64,000 nucleotides of DNA from Trichostrongylus colubriformis (lineage: Eukaryota > Nematoda > Chromadorea > Rhabditida > Trichostrongylidae), in assembly GCA_963978905.1 (NCBI GenBank), contig OZ022259.1, positions 2,666,001 to 2,730,000 of the forward strand, read 5' to 3'. Below are positions 11,995-24,874 of the stretch, piece after piece. The translations under genes were made by a program, and so were the position numbers. The stretch's first letter is position 1. The number at the start of each line of letters is the position of its first letter. Under the pieces are notes generated by a model, which worked only from the letters and a program-made list of their open reading frames with translations, searched no databases and was not told the DNA's origin.

Positions 11995-13235
11995 CCGAGA
12001 AACTTCACGCCATACTCCTCTGTAGCTATGATGTTTGTTTTGCGCGTTTAGTTCCCTTGTGGAGCTATTTTGCTACCAGTTGTTATCACTTCCTAGTATT
12101 TATTACCATTAGTTATTATTAATATTATAAACAAAGGCCTCTTGAAAAATCGATCCGATTTTTTGGGTTGGTAGATCACCAATGGGAGCTGGGTAGATTC
12201 CCTATGGCGAAGGTGGATGGAGTTGCTATCAATGGGATGGTTAGGCGATCAAATCTCGTCGCAATAGTGCCCCCAACGATCAATGAAGTCCTCCAACCCT
12301 CAGGGTTGATCAATTGTTGGTACAAGGCTTGTGTGAGAAGGTACAGACACCGACATCTACATCAGCTGGCACCTACGATTCATCACTGTATGTATAAGCC
12401 AAATCGCATTCAAATACACCATGATTCTGAAAGGAAGTGGAATGTGTGGCGCATCTCAAAAAGCTGATTATGGCTGTATATGTTATCTTTTGTAGTGTTT
12501 TATAGAGGCAGCACTTCTTTAAAACCTTCAAAGGAGAACGATAAAAAAAGGACAGGAAAGGTGTGAAATGGAGCACGAACATTAGTCGACCCTTCGAGAA
12601 GGACGAAAAGAAACAAATGGACTCTCAAAGTGATGAGTAAATAGAGAGACACGAGTAAACAACTTAAAATATAGTAAAAAGTCCACTGAAGTCAAAGCGG
12701 CGGTATCGCAATGTGGAGTGAGGGGGGGGAGGGGAGCATATCGCTATGAACATTATTTTACCTATGCACAGAAGATGACAGGAATCCCTTCCCTTTTCCA
12801 CTAGGTCTTAAACAAAAATATCCCAAATTGACCCCTAAATGATCCCATGAAAATGCTGAGATGTGCTATTTTTTATAAGATCCCACCCTCTTCATTGCGA
12901 TAGCACCGCCAAGATGAATGAAATTTTGAAGAGTGGAGAGTAAGGAGTTGAGTAGAAGTGATCGGTGTTTTTTGATCTGTCAATGTTTTAGTACGTTTAT
13001 TTGCCCTGCAAATCAACAAATAAATAAATTGAAGTAATAAAACGAGAAAATGGATAGATAAAGAGCTGAGGGAGACGATGAGACAGAAGCAACAAAGGTA
13101 AGAAGTGAGTTGACCTTTTAGCTAACTGCATGACGAGTTCCTTAGATTCCATTGCTATTATGCAATTTGGTTTATTGAATCACATAGTTCCATTTCCTGC
13201 AGCTGATTTTTCCCAGGAAAAACCCTCTAAGAGAA
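11995..13235. other. Gene-free stretch
   Basis: No recognisable exon. The text at 12400-12450 (CACCATGATTCTGAA...GTGTGGCGCATCTC) resembles 21680-21722, so it is a dispersed repeat. An AAATAAATAAAT tail near 13018 could mark the 3' end of an old non-LTR insertion, but no coding remnant precedes it. Confidence 0.4.
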
Positions 13236-13237
13236 TT

Positions 13238-13610
13238 GGGTATGTACAACTATGATAAATTTTCGCTTTGCGACGTTACACTCGCGACGCCGTCAGCACA
13301 ACTTGCCACGGTCAGTCGGAATTCCGCTCAGGACGCAAGGGTCGGGTACCATGGAGGTCTTCTAGAAATTGCTGTTTATCTCATAATTATCTAGAAAATA
13401 ATAACTTTTGTGCCCTAAAACGACAAATAGTGACATATAGAGTAAAAGAAACGATAACATTACATGATAACAATCCTAATTAAAAAATAGTTGATTCGGG
13501 CGTAAAACTCCGAAGGGAGTGTTGCAATGTACGCAATCACACGAAAGAAAATCCGAAGCGCCGCCCGTCGCGCGCGGCCGCGCAAAAATTTGTCATGAGT
13601 GTATGCACCC
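13238..13610. mobile_element. Foldback MITE, MULE-like family C
   Basis: The left end (GGGTATGTACAACTATGATA) and right end (TTGTCATGAGTGTATGCACCC) are imperfect inverted repeats. Subterminal GCTTTGCGACG and CGCGCGGCCGCGC blocks match the copy at 35575-35830 (GCTTCGTGACG and CGCGCGGCCGCGC). The middle is AT-rich and may be a second insertion. Confidence 0.6.
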
Positions 13611-13614
13611 CAGG

Positions 13615-16600
13615 GAAATGTACCTTATACATGCGACTGTATTGATGTGAGTTTTCTGAGGCAGTATCCCCTGTAAGGCCGTCTGCCCCGTAGTCCAATA
13701 ATAATATACCGGCGGATTAAAGGCCGCTTAGCCAAAAGTGGGAATGAGTCGGTCTTTTCTAGAAAAATCCTTTTCCAAAATTCGATAAAACAACAACTGC
13801 TCGGTCTGTCCGAATAAACATGAACGATAATTGAGAATGAATTTTGTCAAACAATCAAGCAATTCTCCTTTCGAAAAAAGACAAAAGTCTAGCCACGGGA
13901 CGAATTAACCCTCCACCACTGACTTAGTTGTTGAGGAGGTTGTATGGTGATTAAGAGAATGTAAGAATTTACTGAGGCTTTGGGACATTGCTGCTCCTCC
14001 AGGGTCAAATCTGGTTCTTTGATAAGATAAGGGCCGGAATGTCATGTTGCTATTGAGCATTATCACCCAGTACGTAGCGATAATGGGAGTATGTCCAGAG
14101 GACCTTGACAGAAGGGCCGAGCATGGTTGAGGAACCCTGAAGTGGAGCGGGGATCGTATTTTGAGCTGGAAAAGAGTGGTACTGTTTTGAAGAGCCCTTG
14201 GATAATCACTAATTCAAGGTATCGATGTTTCAGGATTTTGAGGGCTAGTGTATCACCCATGAGAAGGGGTCCTATTCAGCGTCAAGCTTGACGTTGCGTG
14301 AATTTGCAAAAAAATGCACCACCCTCATACCAACCCGTCCTATGACCCTCTCCTTTCCATCGATGGATCATCGATTGGCCTTCGTCGATCGTTTTGAGCG
14401 ATTAACTCATATCCCTCAGCTCCAGAACACGTGACCCTCCACCCCTCCCCCTGTTTCAACCCAAAATACGACACCCATGAGAATCCCCCGACCCACGTAT
14501 GACCCCTGGTCGTGTAAATGTGGGAGAGGGGTCATCTTTCTCAGGCATTTCCCATACCGCGAGGCTTGTTCTTGCTTGAGAGCCTTTCTCAGGTTAGAAT
14601 GGAAGTATTTGGTGTTACCCAGATGGTTGAGGTAAGTAGCTAGGCGTTGTCGGTGTGATACAGATCAGAACAAAGATATTAGTTGATTAATTTAATCATT
14701 TGTTTATTTATTTGTTTATTTCTTCGTGTATGCGTCAGCTGGACGCGCCAGAAATAAAAATATATATTTCGTCTTTGGGATTGCCAAAGGGTTCGAGGTT
14801 GTTGCGGTTTTCCTGAGTGGTGTAAAAAGCTCTGGGCAGCCCACTTGACGGGCTTGTAGACGCCAAAGCCCATGAATTTTCACAGGGAACGAGACGATAA
14901 AACCATAAAAGTAGAACTTATGGATAAGGGAAGCCCTGTGGCAATGGGGCTTCGTCGCCCCCGCCCAGCGCACGGCCATTCACCGATGTATTTACGTTGT
15001 TCAGAAGAAATCCTCGCGGGAACTTAATCAGTTATGCAAATTCCCCTAACATGAACATTTGCTAACGATGTTGCAGGAACTCTTCGACGAATTTAAAAGC
15101 AATGGAATGCAACGAAAAGCTTTCAGAGGATTTGCAAAAGGCAGAAAACGAGAGAATTCGTGCTCTACTACCTCCCGAATGCGCCATGCATTTGGCTTCT
15201 ATCTATGGTGTTAGAACAAAGTAGACAAGAATGTTGAAGAACTGATGAAAATGGGGCCACAATTTAGGATGTACTAGTAGACTTAACATAAAAAGCAAAA
15301 CAAAAAGGAGTTGGGGACAGCTCAAAATGCCCCCCCCCCCCATGCACACGCCACGGCATCTGTTCTAGTAGAGGTGCTATTTCGGATAATTCAGAACGGG
15401 CCAAGCATTCTTGCGGCTGCAGAAGATGCATAAATCCAACAGAGCGGAATGGAGCGGAACGCTCAGAAAGTTGGGAGGGGGGGGGGGGGGGGACCGCCTT
15501 CGCGGAACATTGTACTCGGCTTTGTGAAAATCAAAGTCGAGACGTATGGCTAGTGCCCACAACAGCAGCAGTCCTTCTGCTCAATGAAATTTGAGGCGTA
15601 CAGAAGCACTTTGAAACTCAAAGAGATTTCATCGAAGCGACAACACATCCGTGAGAGCCTGTTACAGCACCTACTCACAGGAAAGGCATATTTCCGAGCG
15701 ATTCCTGAAAGAAGTGGAGGCGGGATGAAGGGCATATTTAGTTGGCATTGTTCATCAAAAAGAAAGCTGAAATCTGGGCGGGAAGGGTGGAGGTGAGCTT
15801 CCCATTGCAGCATTCACAAAAGGGGTGCAACTTGCTAATTACACAAATGGAGGAGGTGCACTCTAAATCGAATAAACCCACGTTTAGTCGAGAAATCTGA
15901 CTGAATGGCTTGTGGAAGACGGGAGTGGTATGTAGGTGACGTGGGATTACTTAAATTTTATTCAGAAAAGTTCTATAATTACATTTCCAACATTTCTTTA
16001 TCTATTCATTGCTTCATTTTCAATAAATTTGAATTTCGGTGATTCCGAGAAGCAAATGATTAATAACGAAGAGCCTATGTTCAAAAGATTGGAGGGGAAA
16101 ACAAGGAAGTAGTTCATTCTCCCTTTCTTACTACTTCTTTGTTTTTCGCCCCTTAAATCATTTCAACCTAGTCTCTTCGTTAATAATTATTTACTTCTTC
16201 AGTAATTCCAATATACAACAAATTATTCATGAGAGAATTCGGTAATTTCATTTCAAACACTTCACTATAAATTCTAATAATTTCAAGCTTTAGTAAGTTC
16301 ATACACAGTCTATATGAAACAAATAATGTACGAGAGGTGATATTTCCTCAAATATTTAACATAATTTTGATAAATCTAATTTTCAATGATTCACAGCAAA
16401 CTTTCAAGCGTGAAAGTAAATTCAATGTAAATTTCGTTCGTAAAATAAATCTTTAACAACAATTTCACGCAACGTGGAGTTTGGTCTCGAATACGACCCA
16501 CGACCCCTCTCCATAGCTGATACACTGATTCCCAAGATTAAAAAACATAGGTTTCCTGAGCTGAGAATTTTTCAAGAGTTCACCAAAAGAATTCTCTTCC

Positions 16601-17910
16601 AGCCCAGAATATGACCCTGCTTCTATTCAGGATTCCTCAACCCATCCTTGCCCTTTTAGCGCTAAGAATTAGAGGCGTTTATTGAAGCTGATCAGCATTG
16701 AACTATCAAAAGTAAACATCGGAGAGAGTTTCAGAAGCGTAGGAACTGAAGGGGAATGTACAATCGAAAAAAGGTGAAATTTAAAAAAATTAAGGTGAAA
16801 TTTAAGGTTTGGCAGGCCAACAGAGGGTTGTTGGGGCAAACGGAGAAACGCCGCACAATTTCTGGCGAAATTGAGTTAGAGGATTTCGCGGCCAGGAGAC
16901 GAAATTGAGTTGAAGTTTGAGCGGCAAGTGGCCGAGACCACGAGTTTGTATCTTTTCTCACACACCGCTCCAAAGGTGGCCTCCTCGCATGTAAGAAAAC
17001 CAAATTGCATTGGTTCCAGCATTTCTGCGGACCACGTTGATTCCTTTTCGGGATATCGCTGAGGTGTTTTAATGGGGAAATCAAACTCCATTCCTTGGAA
17101 TAGGCCATTTCAGGCCATTCTTGGTGGTTTTTAGGGAGTTCGTCATGGGAAGGGCATGACAAGCCAACTTCATCAAGACCAGTCAACCTCGTCAACCTCA
17201 GCGTGGACGCTGGATATGAACAATGAGCCAAACATCGTCTTCAGGAGTGCATTCTCGAAGACTATAGCTTACAACAACAACCGACCACGTCCTAGTACAG
17301 GAATTGTTGATATCACAAAGGAATCGTTCACAAAAATTTGAACTTTTACTTCCTCACAAGGAAGGGCTGTTATATTTGTTCAGCTACGGGTCACATGCAG
17401 TTGCATGCGAAAAGGGAAACTTCTTAAAAAAAACTGAAAAACTGAAGAAAAATTGAAATTTGGTGTTGAAATTTGAACTTGAAATTTGAATTGAAACTCA
17501 GCGGGGATACCCCTCTTGATATCCACAGATTTCGTCCACGTGAGTAACCTAGGCGGAACTTCGAAAGTTTTGCAGGAAGGCTGCTGCAGTCACGTGATTA
17601 GATGAAGGAAGAAACTAAAATCAAAACCGGCGCCAAACCCTCTCTTTATCGTGGACAACTGATGAATAGTTCTTCGGCGGGAATTCAAATGAATTGTAGT
17701 TTTTTTGTAATTTTGGGTCTTCAGTCAGAATGAAGTGAATTTTATTCTTTTCATGTTTCCCTTGGAGCAATCTGTCTAAAATACCGGTTTTGAGGGAAAT
17801 GAGAGTCACGTGCCATGCCCTGCCTTTCCGTGCCTGACTCCTTGAGTGCTTATCAAGCGAAGAGAAAGGATTAATTAAATTAAAAAATACAAGGTAAATA
17901 AATAACAACA
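13615..17910. other. Gene-free stretch
   Basis: I recognise no gene. C12 is at 15330-15341 and G16 at 15477-15492. A 166-codon open frame at 16731-17231 (-) has no recognisable motif. The block after a TTGCAG at about 15078 can be read as a short, charged, coil-like peptide but has no partner exon. A GAATGCGCCATGCAT motif lies near 15178. Confidence 0.4.
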
Positions 17911-17917
17911 ATAATAA

Positions 17918-18224
17918 TCAGACAAAATTATAAATTGAAAAACCCAAAATGGTAGCAAATCTCGAAAACATGCCTATCAAGCGCATAACAAAAAATGAAA
18001 AAGGTAAAGTATCAATTAAACGTTCAGTGAGCATAGATGTGTAGCGCCCAGCAATGGCAACTGGAGCCACTTTTTCAATAGAACCAATCACATCCCCCAA
18101 AGCTAAAAAAGTGTCAAAAAACGCGTGGCGCATCCAAAAGTGCGTTCAGATCGATTTACCAGCAGCTCCCACTCCCACTGCGGAGAATAGCAACGACGAG
18201 ACAATGAGATCTAAAGGTGTGCCT
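17918..18224 (-). CDS. Unrecognised hydrophobic C-terminus, two exons
   Basis: Exon a (18160-18224) starts after TTTCATTAG and ends at the donor GTAAAT. A 57-base intron ending in TTTTTTAG leads to exon b (17918-18102), which closes with TGA. The join is phase-consistent (1+63+1, then 2). The product starts GTPLDLIVSSLLFSAVGVGA, a membrane-helix-like stretch, and ends in a second hydrophobic stretch (FFVMRLIGMFSRFATILGFS). The intron size and signals fit a nematode gene. The family is unknown; a membrane protein is an inference. I found no upstream exons with confidence, so this is a 3' fragment or a chance reading. Confidence 0.3.
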
Positions 18225-18913
18225 CTAATGAAATTTCAACCAATAATGGACATGACAGCGCGATTCTCCGCCAGTCAGTCATTTGCCCGACAACCAGCAA
18301 TCGCTGGCGATTGTTTTCATGTTCTATGCGAAATGGGTGCGAGTGGTAAAGCTAGAGCTGAGTAAGAAGGTGGGCAATTCCCTGGTGAACCAAGCAGCTC
18401 CCGCTTACTCGGGAGGGACCAATAGACTCCCTGAAAAAATACTAGCTTTTTATCCCTCAAAAAGAGTGATGGGTCATGGCAGAAATTGAAGGAGCACAAA
18501 AAAAGTGGAACGAAATCCATCTACTTCACGGATGCGCCAGGCATTCGATAGCACCAGACAAATGTAAAGCCGATTGGATGCATTTCTTTAGTTTTGTGGA
18601 TCGAAGCCCCATATCATTACAGCCCTTTAAACCCTCGTATGCACTCAGGACTTAAACTAGCCCGTGCGAGAGGAAATTTTAACATGAATAGAGGAAAACA
18701 CGAATACATGTACCACTTTGGTAGTAAATGCACGTAAAATGCATGGCGTATCCAGACGAAAATCACGTTGACAAATGTACGTCCTTGGATCGGCTCACAG
18801 ATGTCTTAAAGTCAATTTGAAGTTCGTGCGGAACCAAACAGACTCCATTATTCCACTCTGGTCTGTGCCTTCTTCGAGTAACACACACATCATCCGTCAA
18901 CATCCTCGCGTTG

Positions 18914-19043
18914 GGCCGCGTTCACACTCTGCGGTGCCAGCGACAGGGCGTGGTTGCGTGCCTCTGCGTCTCCGCCTATGCCACCCTGCCTCGTTGCCTG
19001 TGAACGTAGCCACGCCCTGCCGACAGAGTATGAAGGGGGTTTG
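18914..19043. mobile_element. Harbinger-like MITE, degenerate
   Basis: It begins GGGCCGCGTTCACACTCTGC and contains the family's CAGGGCGTGG and CACGCCCTGCCG blocks in inverted arrangement, ending near an AGAGTATGAAGGGGG stretch. It is related to the copies at 38764 and 41860 but shorter. Confidence 0.55.
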
Positions 19044-19049
19044 TGTCCT

Positions 19050-20835
19050 GCATACTTAGCACCACTGAGTGTTGAGTCACCCATTTTCCTCTATCCGTCC
19101 GTGCTCCACCTGGGCGCATACGGATGGCCGGGAGTTGCGGAGAGGTAGCCCCTACCCCTTCTCACAGAATGCCAGGAAATCAATAAAAGGGCGAAAATCA
19201 GCTGACAATCGAGAAGTACTCGATGAGTAGCATTTATGTATATTCATTCAAATAATCTTGATAATCTTGAAACGAGAATTTGCCAATTGCCCGGGGGGGG
19301 GGGGATACCAAAGCAACCTGCAAAGCTTGCGACTCATCTCCTCTCCTTTCAACAGTTTCAACGCATTCAATGACTTTGATACGCAAGGCGCATTTTATGT
19401 AGGGACTTATCAACCTTGCATGCTCTATCCTTTATCTTATGAATCCGACGTATGATTTTAATGCATTCACAGAAGTAGCAACTTATTATACGGGCTTTTA
19501 ATGGGAAAGCAAGGGGTAATCACAAGGAGGACAGGAGATCCGTGAACATCGCATCCTCGATAAAAAAAACCTTTTTCAAGTCTTATTCGGAAGATCTGAA
19601 TCTATTTTTGACATCACAAACATCTTCGACGATTATATGACTCAGTTTGCGCCTTGTCAAAAAAAAAAACAAAACAAGAAAACAAGTAAACAACACAAAA
19701 AATGCCAGACAAAGATGGAAGGGCCATAGAGGTGTGACTCATGGAATGTCCGTGATCGACGAGAGTAGCAATGCCATTGCTAAACACGTAGTGAATGAGC
19801 AGTCAACGGCCACACTTACGCATTCTTCTCACGGATTCATGTCTTGGCGCTCTTTTAACGAGTAGCTATATATCTCAAAACCATATCTCATTCCATAACT
19901 CAAGAGCAAAGTCTACCCGACCCTATAGACCCCACAAAATTGTGAAGTTGTGCACTGGTTCAGTGTTGTGGATAGCCCCACTCTACTTTTACCAATTTGT
20001 TTAAGAAATGCCGCTCTATCGGCCGTCAGATTTTGAGAGTAGAAGTGTTTTTGAACCTCAATCCATTGTACAGTTTCCGCAATAATCACTCATCTATAGT
20101 ACCTATAGGATTATGTTTTAAGAGATTTAGTTGGTTTCGTAAAATTAGAAATTTTTCTTAATTAGTAGATTAGCCATGCCATGTTCCTTATTCTCTTGCC
20201 TGCTTCAGTCCCACCTTTAGCTTTGTGTTTTGTTATGGCGCGTCACAGCACGCATAAATAAATAAATTATATAAATAGCTAGGAAGCTGCCCCGCTGATC
20301 TCACTAATTGTCATTTGGGATACAAACTCCTGTAGAAATAAGACGATTAAAGTTGACCGCTTCACTTTTCTCCATTCTACCTCAAAGCGCTTTATTCTTT
20401 TCCTTTCAACTTCAAGTGTATTGAAGCTTTCCACAATTTTTTTTTTGAGAAAGGGTGGAGAAATATCGATTTTCCTGAGTAGTTCCAGGTGAGAATTATG
20501 CAGAAATTCCAAATAGCTTGTCTTGCCGTGTTACAATGGAGAACAATAATGATCATGCATTTTTCATGAGGTGTCTCGCGGCTAGCAACGGCTCTCGCCT
20601 TGAACCCTCCTTTGGTTAGGTCCTTGTGCAACGAGCTCCAGCACCAAGGATATTAAGAATGAGATGAAAATACGACAAATGACGAAAGGAATAGGGAGCC
20701 TGGCGTAGCTGATTGAGGCGCTGCTCGCCTGCATGTTGTCACTGGTGCAACTCCATACAGTTTTTAATCGATAAGTTATTTAATTAAAATTTTTGATTTA
20801 GTTTGAGTAGCTCAATTATTTTATTAGGACAATGT
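19050..20835. other. Gene-free stretch
   Basis: No recognisable exon. G12 lies at 19293-19304. A CATAAATAAATAAATTA tail near 20252 could be the 3' end of a truncated non-LTR element, but no reverse transcriptase text precedes it. Confidence 0.4.
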
Positions 20836-20837
20836 GT

Positions 20838-21035
20838 CAATGTGGCTACGGAGGAAGGACACGGCTTGCCGTCACGCCTTGGAAAATTGCTAACGACTCT
20901 GTCAAGCTCCTCCCACTGAAAAGGCTCAGACAAGTCTGGGAGAGCCCAGACGGCTAGAGGACACGCCCTAACCGCAAGAACGATGTTGCCGTCACGGCAA
21001 GGCGCGTCTCTTCCCACCTCCTTCTAGCCACATTG
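20838..21035. mobile_element. Small MITE with CAATGTGGCTA ends
   Basis: The outer inverted repeats are CAATGTGGCTA...GGAGG at both ends, with inner inverted blocks around GCTTGCCGTCACG and CCGTCACGGCAAGGC. Length is about 198 bp. There is no coding capacity. Confidence 0.65.
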
Positions 21036-21039
21036 AACC

Positions 21040-24000
21040 ATTTTATTTTTAAATATTTCACTTCAAGTTTTAACTATTTAATTTGCACGAATTCAACGCC
21101 AGTTTTCCATGACATCTATAATAATAATGTGGTAGGGCTGATTTTCAGTTACCTAACCGAAAAGCAAGATGTCTAATACATGGCGCAATCCCTACCGCTC
21201 GAGAAATCCGAATGCAAATACAATAGAAGTCCCAAGTTGTGTGGCTGCTTACATACACTACATAAACAAAAACAACTTAGATGATATGCAAGGAATGAAC
21301 AGTAAACAATCACTCATTCCACGAATTGCGCCATGCACTGAACCATTGATGGGATTTATCGACACTACTGAATGTCGGTGGGATCACGGACGGTCTGCAC
21401 AATACACACCAGTCATACTCGAAGTGGGAAAATTTTTGGCTACGTCATCAAACCTAGCGGAGGAACTACAGTGATAAGTGGCACTGCTATCACGTGCGTG
21501 ATCAAGCAATCAAATCTTGGATCAATCACCTTGCTCAAGCCAACCTGGTCCATTCCCCCCCCCCCCCTTATGGGGTCCACGGATTGGTATCCGAGGAGAC
21601 GTCTGTGATGATAAGAACACTAACTTGTAAATTGACTGGGCTGGGCCACGTTGTTTGTTGCAAAGGCAAAACACATTCAAATGCTGCTATGATTCTGAAT
21701 GGAATTAATATACGTGGCGCATCTAGGGAGGATTGACGGAAAATTAAGGTAGGCACTTTGCCAAATCGAGCATGCAAAATGGGTCACGTAAAAAAACAAA
21801 TACCAAAAGGGAAGAAGTCGAGAGTACTGAAGGAGATCACACCGTAAAATGGCGACAGATGTGCCATGCATACGAGCTTTACTCTGGAATTCCAAGAAAA
21901 GCATACGCTAAGCTCTACCTGCTCACTACAGTAAACCAAATCCCCCGGAACGGTTCTCAGTTCCCTGACATTCCAGCCAAGACGATAAGCCAGCCTCGTT
22001 CTGACAAATTCTTGTCCACCAGTGCGGTTTTACCGTCTCTCACAACACTGACCACAAAAACAAGTTATTATCGGAGTTTCCACTATATTGAGGTGCATAA
22101 CCGGGGCACAAAATCGACATGAAACTTAGAAAATGGTATCTGAAAAATAGAAAAGCGAGCACCACAGCCAGGCAGAAAGCTATGAGATTCGCTGTTCGCT
22201 GCACAAAATCAAATTAAAAGAATGCCAAAATGAATGTAGGTATGGTAGCAAATGAATGAATTGAAATTCGTTGCAATTTATCCGTGCCTAGCAGGGTAGA
22301 ACAGAATTTCGAGGAAACCGCTCGCATATCCAATAACCACACTTCCAATTATTGTGATCACTCGATGGCCCGGGTCTTCCGCTCACCCCATCGAGCGTTT
22401 AAGACCATAAAAAGGCGGGAGATCATGGATCAAGACTAAAGTGTTCAAAGAAATTTTAAAAAGTACTGGTGGTCCTCATACACTTTTATAAACTCCCTTC
22501 ATCCGATCAAGTACGATTTCTGCCCCTTCCCTCCCCCTCCCCCCCCCCCTCCCCCCCCCCCCCGTCAAAAGACCGTATACACCCCGCGCAGAGCTTCTCG
22601 ACACGTTGTACTCTGCTCATTTCTAGTGGTTACGGAACAAAAAAAAAGGATGGGAGAAAATGAAAAATATTGTGGAAATATTAAATAAAAACAATATCTC
22701 GCCAAAATAGGTTTTTCCAATGATTTTTCCATCCTATACATACTACGGTTCATAATCGATTTTTCCCGAAACTTCTGGGAAAATGAATCGCCAACGGTAA
22801 CAATTCAATTTCATTGAAAAAGTTGAGGCAACGAGATCAAGCGTTTCGATGCCCAGAATTTTTGAGATATTTGTCCCAGCCGCCTTCCTTTCATGACTGT
22901 TGTTGTTGGTACATCATTATCGATTGGCAGCAACCTTTAGAGACTACCAAAAATCAAAAAAAATCACCAAAAAGTAGTTAGCCTGGTTAGCACCTTTTAG
23001 GTGAGCGCAATGCGAAAGCGTTCATGAATATTTTTCCCAAGCCTTCAGAAGCCATAACGACTGCTCGACAAAATAATGAAGGGCCTCAGAGTTTTGAGCT
23101 CCCACTTGGGGAAGGGCAAGTTAAGTCCCAGAAAAAAAATTTGATAAAATTTTTGATAAAAAGATGTTTCCCATCATAGCCGCTAGCACTCGCCGAAGCA
23201 CATTTCAATTATCAATCAGACAATCTCAAGGCATTCCCTTGAGCAGCAACTTTCCCCTAGTAGGAAAAGCTGGCAGTGTGTTGGAGTACCGCAGTAAACG
23301 GGGGGGGGGGAGGGGAGATGATAAGGGAAAGTACAGCTTCAAGCCGCGAAGCTTGGAAAAGTCAAAGCGACATACACAGTGCGATACAATGAAAAGCAGG
23401 GCAACAGCCCAGTCCGCATCGAGTAGTTCGGCATGGGTGCCCCGCGCAGTGTGCTTGGGCAAACATTCACACAGGCCGTCGTCGAGCCGGTTATTGTCAT
23501 GTGAAAGGAGGAGGCAGCGCTCGTCGGGTGGGTGTGTGTGTGTGTCAAACAAATCGCGTCATTGCCTTACTTAATTACTCGCTATCTGCTATTGCACCTA
23601 AATGATGTACTCTAGTCATGCCTTTCTAATTTCTACTGAGTGAACGGGTTTTCTAAACTATCGATGCGAGCCACGTGGATCTGTGATGTGTGGCGGTCAC
23701 ACGAGGCATGTGGCTTGTTCACCTGCATCCTTGGCAAGGACATGGTTGGTGATAGGACTTTTCCAAGAGCCTGAAGACGTTGTTGAGGGTCAACCCGGAT
23801 CCATTCAAGATTCTGTGCAGTTCCTAATCACTTGACTTTGCTCCTTTGCACTTGTAAAAGGGACGATGATCCATAGTGCGCCAAAATAGGGCAAAACTGA
23901 GGAAGACTGGAAGATGATTTCACCTTAACGAAGCTCCCGAGCTCAGAAAGAGAACAATAGTGAGGCTTGTAGGCTTTCTCCTTCCCACAAAAAAGTGCCT

Positions 24001-24610
24001 GGTTGCTCCGACCGGCACAACGACAACGGTAGCGCGCAGAGTACAGATCTCGTGATAGTTGCTTGCACAGCGTGGTGTTTGTTAGCTGTACAGACATCAG
24101 ATTCGACATTTGCGCCATTGATGCACTTTGTCGTGCAGGTTTTATGGAAGGCCTGAGAGGAGCATTGGAAATGATTCACTGCTAATCCGCCCTGTTCTTC
24201 CGATTCAAAGAAATGAAAGGCAGCACGAGTGACTTACTGTAATCTCGAGTTCAATGGCACATTTGCGCGAACCAAGTACATGCAGTATTTTCTCGTGAAA
24301 ATCGTAACCCGAACGGTTGGTAAACGATTTTATCCATTCAGAAGTTCGACTATACATATGATCCCATATAACTAAGGGGAGTGAGTGACGGATAAAACTT
24401 TTCGAATTTCGAAAAACTTCGAAAAAACTACGTAAAACCTGATTTTCTGTGCCTGTTTACCCACCTCTTAGTCAGCATAACCATGCCTTGGTGGCAAATA
24501 CGATCTCCTTTAGGGGATGCAATAATGACACCCTACAAATGTTCCTCGACTAACCCGATCTGAGGTGTAACGCGTGGCATTGAGAGAAATTTCTGAAGAA
24601 TACGACCCTT
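21040..24610. other. Gene-free stretch with C-rich tracts
   Basis: No recognisable exon. C13 is at 21555-21567 and a pyrimidine/C tract at 22530-22562. G10 is near 23300. A dispersed CCATGCATACG motif lies near 21861. The region 23690-23750 (ACGTGGATCTGTGATGTGTG, GGCGGTCACACGA) is repeated at 25850-25905. The 136-codon frame at 23164-23574 (+) is low-complexity and arginine/serine-rich, and I would not call it a gene. Confidence 0.4.
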
Positions 24611-24615
24611 AAACG

Positions 24616-24870
24616 AGTGTGTACACTTATGACAAAAAATTGCATGGCAGCCCGCGGGAGCGACGCGACGGGTGCGGGTTGTTTGCATCTTTATCTGTTC
24701 AAGCAACAAAAACAGCAATATAGGCAAACTTCCAAAGCTTCCAAACTGCAATCTTTGAGGATCCTTCACGGGACCACGCCATTGCGTCTTGAGCGAAATT
24801 CTAAACGACTTGTACTGATGCCACCGCAACTGCGATGCCGCGAAGCGATTTTTTGTCATAAGTGTACACA
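24616..24870. mobile_element. Foldback MITE, MULE-like family C
   Basis: The terminal inverted repeats are nearly perfect: GTGTGTACACTTATGACAAA at the left and its complement at the right (24850-24870). Subterminal inverted blocks are CGCGACGGG and CCGCAACTGCG. It is related in end sequence to 13238-13610 and 35575-35830. No clear target duplication. Confidence 0.75.
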
Positions 24871-24874
24871 TCCA

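Noticed and set aside
15078..15222. Short coil-like reading after a TTGCAG (KLSEDLQKAENERIRALL)
   Set aside because: A single fragment under 50 residues that runs into the dispersed GCGCCATGCAT motif; no donor or neighbouring exon supports it.
16731..17231. 166-codon minus-strand open frame
   Set aside because: No motif, poor composition for a protein, a competing frame on the same strand, and no splice context.
23164..23574. 136-codon plus-strand arginine/serine-rich frame
   Set aside because: Low complexity, overlapping open frames on the opposite strand, and a G run inside; no evidence for a gene.
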